Assembly: GCA_949878745.1 (NCBI GenBank)
Contig: CATLBH010000002.1
Location: 1 to 64,000, forward strand
Reading direction: 5' to 3'
Length of the DNA: 64,000 nt
Source: an uncultured Ruminiclostridium sp.
GTDB lineage: Bacteria; Bacillota; Clostridia; Oscillospirales; Ruminococcaceae
Made by a program: the position numbers and the translations under genes. How positions within the stretch are numbered: position 1 is the first letter of the stretch; the number at the start of each line of letters is the position of its first letter. Below are positions 61,470 to 64,000 of the stretch, one piece after another. Below the pieces are notes generated by a model. That model searched no databases. It had not been told where the DNA came from and saw only the letters and a list, made by a program, of their open reading frames with translations.

Positions 61470-62525
61470 CTACGCTCCGTAATAAAAATCTTCTGCTGGC
61501 TCGGCGCCGCCCACAGACTGAGGATTTTGTCCGAACAGTACCTTAAGATAGCCGGCAAGCATTTCTTTCATCTCGGAGGAAGAAATACAAACTATGTTAC
61601 ATTCGGGGATAGCCTTTTCCGCCACGGCAGCCTTTATAATTCCGTATTTTTCAACAAGCGAGGCGGCTTCCGCAACATTTGAATTGACGTATTCCACAGA
61701 ATCGGAATAACGGGCAAGAAATTCCTTTATAATCTCGGGATTTTTTTCCGCAAATTCTTTTCTCACCGCCACAACGCCTGTTATCATCGAGCTTCCGTCG
61801 TCAAGCTTATTCCATTCCTCGGTAAGATCGAGAACGACGTTTACGCCTTCATTCTGAAGCTTTGCGCTGGTAACGAAGGGCTGAGGCAGCATAGCCACTC
61901 CGTTTTCATCCGCCAGCAGAGCGGCAAGACATTCGGCGTGTTCGCTTTTCCACTCAATATTAAGGTCGTTTTCGGGGTCGATACCGTTTTGGGAAAGAAT
62001 ATAATTGAGCGCGTATTCCGGAGTGGCTCCTTTTCCGCTTGCGTAAACGGTTTTTCCCTTTAAATCGGAGATTTGCTTTACGGTATCGCCGTTTTCGCAA
62101 ATATAAATAACTCCCAGAGTGTTTATCGCCAATACCTGTACCTCTCCTTCGGTTTTATTGTACAATACCGAAGCGAGATTGGCGGGCACGCAAAAGATAT
62201 CGGTGTTTCCCTTCACCACCAAAGGCGAAACCTCATCGACGGCGGATACTATATTAAACTCATATCCGTAGTTACCGCTTTCGCTGTCCGACATAAGCTT
62301 TGTCATACCCATGGCGGTAGGTCCGCTTAAAGCGGTGATATTTACTTTTTCGCCGTCGGTGGTGTTTTCTTCCGGCTTTTCGGAAGAAATTGTTCCATCG
62401 GAACTTTCCTTCGTCTGACCGTTTGCAGCGGCATCCGAAGCGTTATCGGAGCCACCGCAGCCTGACAAAATTCCGGCGCAAAAAATTACCGCCGCAAATG
62501 TTTTTAATAAATTATTTATTTTCAT
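61470..62525 (-). CDS. ABC transporter substrate-binding lipoprotein (NMT1/ThiY-like)
   Basis: The 351-aa protein has a lipoprotein signal peptide: LLKTFAAVIFCAGILSGCGG with the lipobox LSGC at Cys22. A Ser/Glu-rich spacer leads to a periplasmic-binding-type fold. Features such as YASGKGATPEYALNYILSQN and MLPQPFVTSAKLQNEG fit the NitT/TauT/ThiY group. Ligands include sulfonates, nitrate and thiamine precursors; none can be chosen here. It starts 51 nt after the hemerythrin gene. Confidence 0.88.
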   Translation of the reverse strand: MKINNLLKTFAAVIFCAGILSGCGGSDNASDAAANGQTKESSDGTISSEKPEENTTDGEKVNITALSGPTAMGMTKLMSDSESGNYGYEFNIVSAVDEVSPLVVKGNTDIFCVPANLASVLYNKTEGEVQVLAINTLGVIYICENGDTVKQISDLKGKTVYASGKGATPEYALNYILSQNGIDPENDLNIEWKSEHAECLAALLADENGVAMLPQPFVTSAKLQNEGVNVVLDLTEEWNKLDDGSSMITGVVAVRKEFAEKNPEIIKEFLARYSDSVEYVNSNVAEAASLVEKYGIIKAAVAEKAIPECNIVCISSSEMKEMLAGYLKVLFGQNPQSVGGAEPAEDFYYGA

Positions 62526-62576
62526 TTGTTTCCCTTTCCTGTTCCGTTTATGTATTTGTTTGTTTTACCGAATTTA

Positions 62577-63497
62577 TTATGCCAATTTTGTCTTTTTTGT
62601 CTTTACGCTGAACGCGATTCTGCCGTAAGGCGTATTCCACAACATGCTGATATCCGGATGACTTGTCTTGAAATCGGTCTCGTACCTGCTCCTGTCTACG
62701 GCTCCGTCTCCTATAAGCTTGATATTTTCATGGGTGTATTCCTTTATAAAATTCTCCGTAAAGCTTTTCGTAAGCTCGCTCGTAACAGACATAGCGATTT
62801 CGTCCAGTGTCCTAACCTCCTTGCCCATAAGCTTTCCGATAGTATGGCACAAAAGCTCTCGGTTTATGACCGTCGCGGTTCGGTGAACCTTGTTTCCCTC
62901 TCCCTTAAATATAGTATAATAATAAAATGATTTTCCTATATCGTAGCCGTCATAGTTCAGATTTTCGGCTTCTATTTCCATTTGGAAAATACTGTTCATA
63001 AACTCTTCCGCTTTGGTTTTCAGCAGAGATATGGCGTCGGTATCCAAAGCGGCCCCCCACTGGCTTTTAACCTTTCCCACCATAGCTTGATCCTCAAGCA
63101 TTACGTGCGCCGTAAGCCAGCCCGCGCAGGCGCCGGCAAAATGCTCTACCGATTCCTCCGAAAAATCCGATTCTTCCATTTGTTTTTCCAGGGAGGGAAT
63201 GGTGATCTCTCTCATATTGTCGTGAATTCGCTTATGGTTGGAATATCCACCGTAACCGATCTTAATCTGAAAAGCCTCTTCCCTCGCAAAATGCTCAACG
63301 GTATACTGTTTCAGATACTTTACCACCTCTATGCAGGTTCTCCTATTCTTTTCATAATCGTGCAACAAAAGATTTTTCAGAAGTCTGCGCACAATGGTAA
63401 ATAAACGAATGTGGTCGGAATCGATCTCCTCCACGCCGACACAGTATTGATCCTTCCAGGCAAAAATCTCGTCGACATTTTCAATTTTACTTTTCAT
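62577..63497 (-). CDS. Bacteriohemerythrin with C-terminal CheX-like domain
   Basis: Residues 1-145 form a hemerythrin domain that binds a di-iron centre and oxygen. All seven ligands are present: His29 (DSDH), His69 and Glu73 (VEHFAREE), His88 and His92 (NHKRIH), His131 and Asp136 (HVMLED). Residues about 175-307 form a second domain, with VNRELLCHTIGKLMGKEVRT then TSELTKSFTENFI, that resembles CheX-like chemotaxis phosphatases. ATG 63497 has AAGGGG upstream. In an anaerobe the pair may link oxygen sensing to signalling. The CheX relation is tentative. Confidence 0.82.
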   Translation of the reverse strand: MKSKIENVDEIFAWKDQYCVGVEEIDSDHIRLFTIVRRLLKNLLLHDYEKNRRTCIEVVKYLKQYTVEHFAREEAFQIKIGYGGYSNHKRIHDNMREITIPSLEKQMEESDFSEESVEHFAGACAGWLTAHVMLEDQAMVGKVKSQWGAALDTDAISLLKTKAEEFMNSIFQMEIEAENLNYDGYDIGKSFYYYTIFKGEGNKVHRTATVINRELLCHTIGKLMGKEVRTLDEIAMSVTSELTKSFTENFIKEYTHENIKLIGDGAVDRSRYETDFKTSHPDISMLWNTPYGRIAFSVKTKKTKLA

Positions 63498-63554
63498 ACA
63501 CGTTACCCCTTGTATTTTATTTTTTAGACAAAACAGTACATTGTTGTCCCAATA

Positions 63555-63583
63555 ATTATAGCACATTTTTCCAAAATAGTCAA
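63555..63583 (-). promoter_or_regulatory. Promoter of the hemerythrin gene
   Basis: TTGACT and TATAAT are separated by 17 nt on the minus strand, 58 nt before the start codon. The transporter genes downstream may be cotranscribed. Confidence 0.8.
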
Positions 63584-63598
63584 ACCTTATTAAAATAT

Positions 63599-63657
63599 TA
63601 TTGCTCCCTCAATTAACGCCTCAATTAAATTTTGAAGATTTAATTGAGGAAGCAATA
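63599..63657. repeat. Inverted repeat with a duplicated arm
   Basis: TATTGCT and AGCAATA are the outer arms. CCTCAATTAAA (63619-63629) pairs perfectly with TTTAATTGAGG (63639-63649). A second copy of the left arm, CCTCAATTAA, lies just outside (63607-63616), so two alternative hairpins are possible. Confidence 0.55.
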
Positions 63658-63673
63658 TAAAAAAGCAAAAAAT

Positions 63674-63707
63674 GCGGAAGGCAGCGCGTTAAGCCGCTGC
63701 CTTCCGC
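63674..63707 (-). terminator. Terminator of the M23 peptidase gene
   Basis: GCGGAAGGCAGCG pairs with CGCTGCCTTCCGC around an 8-nt loop. On the minus strand ATTTTTTGCTTTTTTAT follows, giving a strong intrinsic terminator 11 nt after the stop codon. Confidence 0.9.
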
Positions 63708-63717
63708 AAATATCCGT

Positions 63718-64000
63718 TTAAACTAAAATTTCCGGAGTTCCGGGAGGAATGTCCAGATAATCCTTGGGGTTCACATATTTACCGTTCACTTGAATGGTAA
63801 AGTGAACGTGAGTACCCGAGGATTTTCCCGTAGAGCCCGCGCCCGCTATACATTCGCCTTGAGCCACCCTTTGACCTTCGGTAACGTATAAAACGGAATT
63901 GTGAGCGTATGTACTTGTAACGCCCAGCTCCTCGTGATAAATCTCGATGTAATAGCCCAATCCGCGCGAGTACCCCGCGAAGGTCACTACTCCCGCCGCG
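63718..64000 (-). CDS. M23-family peptidoglycan endopeptidase, C-terminal part
   Basis: Only the end of this gene is in the window; it continues past 64000. The visible residues show the LytM domain: YAHNSVLYVTEGQRVAQG, then TGKSSGTHVHFTIQVNG with the HxH zinc motif, closing with VNPKDYLDIP. Such proteins cut peptide cross-links in the cell wall and often act in division or sporulation. N-terminal domains and any signal peptide are outside the window. There is no start codon in the visible part, so the frame is open to the edge. Confidence 0.88.
   Translation of the reverse strand, partial: AAGVVTFAGYSRGLGYYIEIYHEELGVTSTYAHNSVLYVTEGQRVAQGECIAGAGSTGKSSGTHVHFTIQVNGKYVNPKDYLDIPPGTPEILV

Overview
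The window looks like chromosomal DNA from a low-to-moderate GC Firmicute of class Clostridia, probably an Oscillospiraceae/Ruminococcaceae-type gut anaerobe. The main pointers are a Gram-positive PolC beside a separate DnaE, HPr kinase, WhiA and RapZ, an ECF-type FolT behind a tetrahydrofolate riboswitch, a short HisG with HisZ, and strong AGGAGG-type ribosome binding sites. I see no rRNA, tRNA, CRISPR array, prophage or intact insertion sequence. Assignments come from reading motifs and gene order, not from database searches.

Layout. (1) 0-9.5 kb: minus-strand his genes (hisA, hisF, hisI, hisE) with seven small accessory genes inserted between hisF and hisI (PIN-like nuclease, metallo-hydrolase, TfoX C-domain, two methyltransferases, DUF4180, pyroglutamyl-peptidase-like). 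An XRE regulator gene broken by a hairpin mobile element follows, then proC. (2) 9.5-23.2 kb: folT with its THF riboswitch, pfkA, dnaE, whiA, GNAT, rapZ, murB, ROK glucokinase, PHP phosphatase, GNAT, hprK and ahcY, all on the minus strand; a carbon-control, cell-wall and replication block. (3) 23.2-28.5 kb: plus-strand aroF-aroB-aroA-aroC plus a DUF4364-like gene, preceded by a promoter, an aromatic-rich leader peptide and an attenuator-like terminator. (4) 28.5-35.2 kb: minus-strand hisZ-hisG-hisD-hisC-(XRE/TPR)-hisB-Nudix-hisH. With region 1 this gives all biosynthetic steps from PRPP to histidine except a clear histidinol-phosphatase. (5) 35.3-49.7 kb: hom, pyrH, frr, uppS, cdsA, dxr, rseP, ispG, polC and proS, the classic translation, lipid, isoprenoid and replication cluster. 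(6) 49.8-58.6 kb: two poorly known plus-strand genes, ackA divergent from tmcAL, then an uncharacterised gene followed by murL and murD2, the alternative route for D-glutamate entry into peptidoglycan. (7) 58.7-64 kb: a GGDEF protein, a NitT/TauT-type ABC transporter, a bacteriohemerythrin with an extra CheX-like domain, and the 3' part of an M23 peptidase gene.

The most notable non-coding features are several palindromic elements. One roughly 160-bp hairpin sits inside the XRE gene, and removing it with its TAA/TA duplication restores a canonical N-terminus exactly. A relative with the same core lies directly upstream of dxr and carries its ribosome binding site. A 90-bp two-hairpin repeat occurs twice with compensatory changes. 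The aro leader and the THF riboswitch are the clearest cis-regulatory RNAs.
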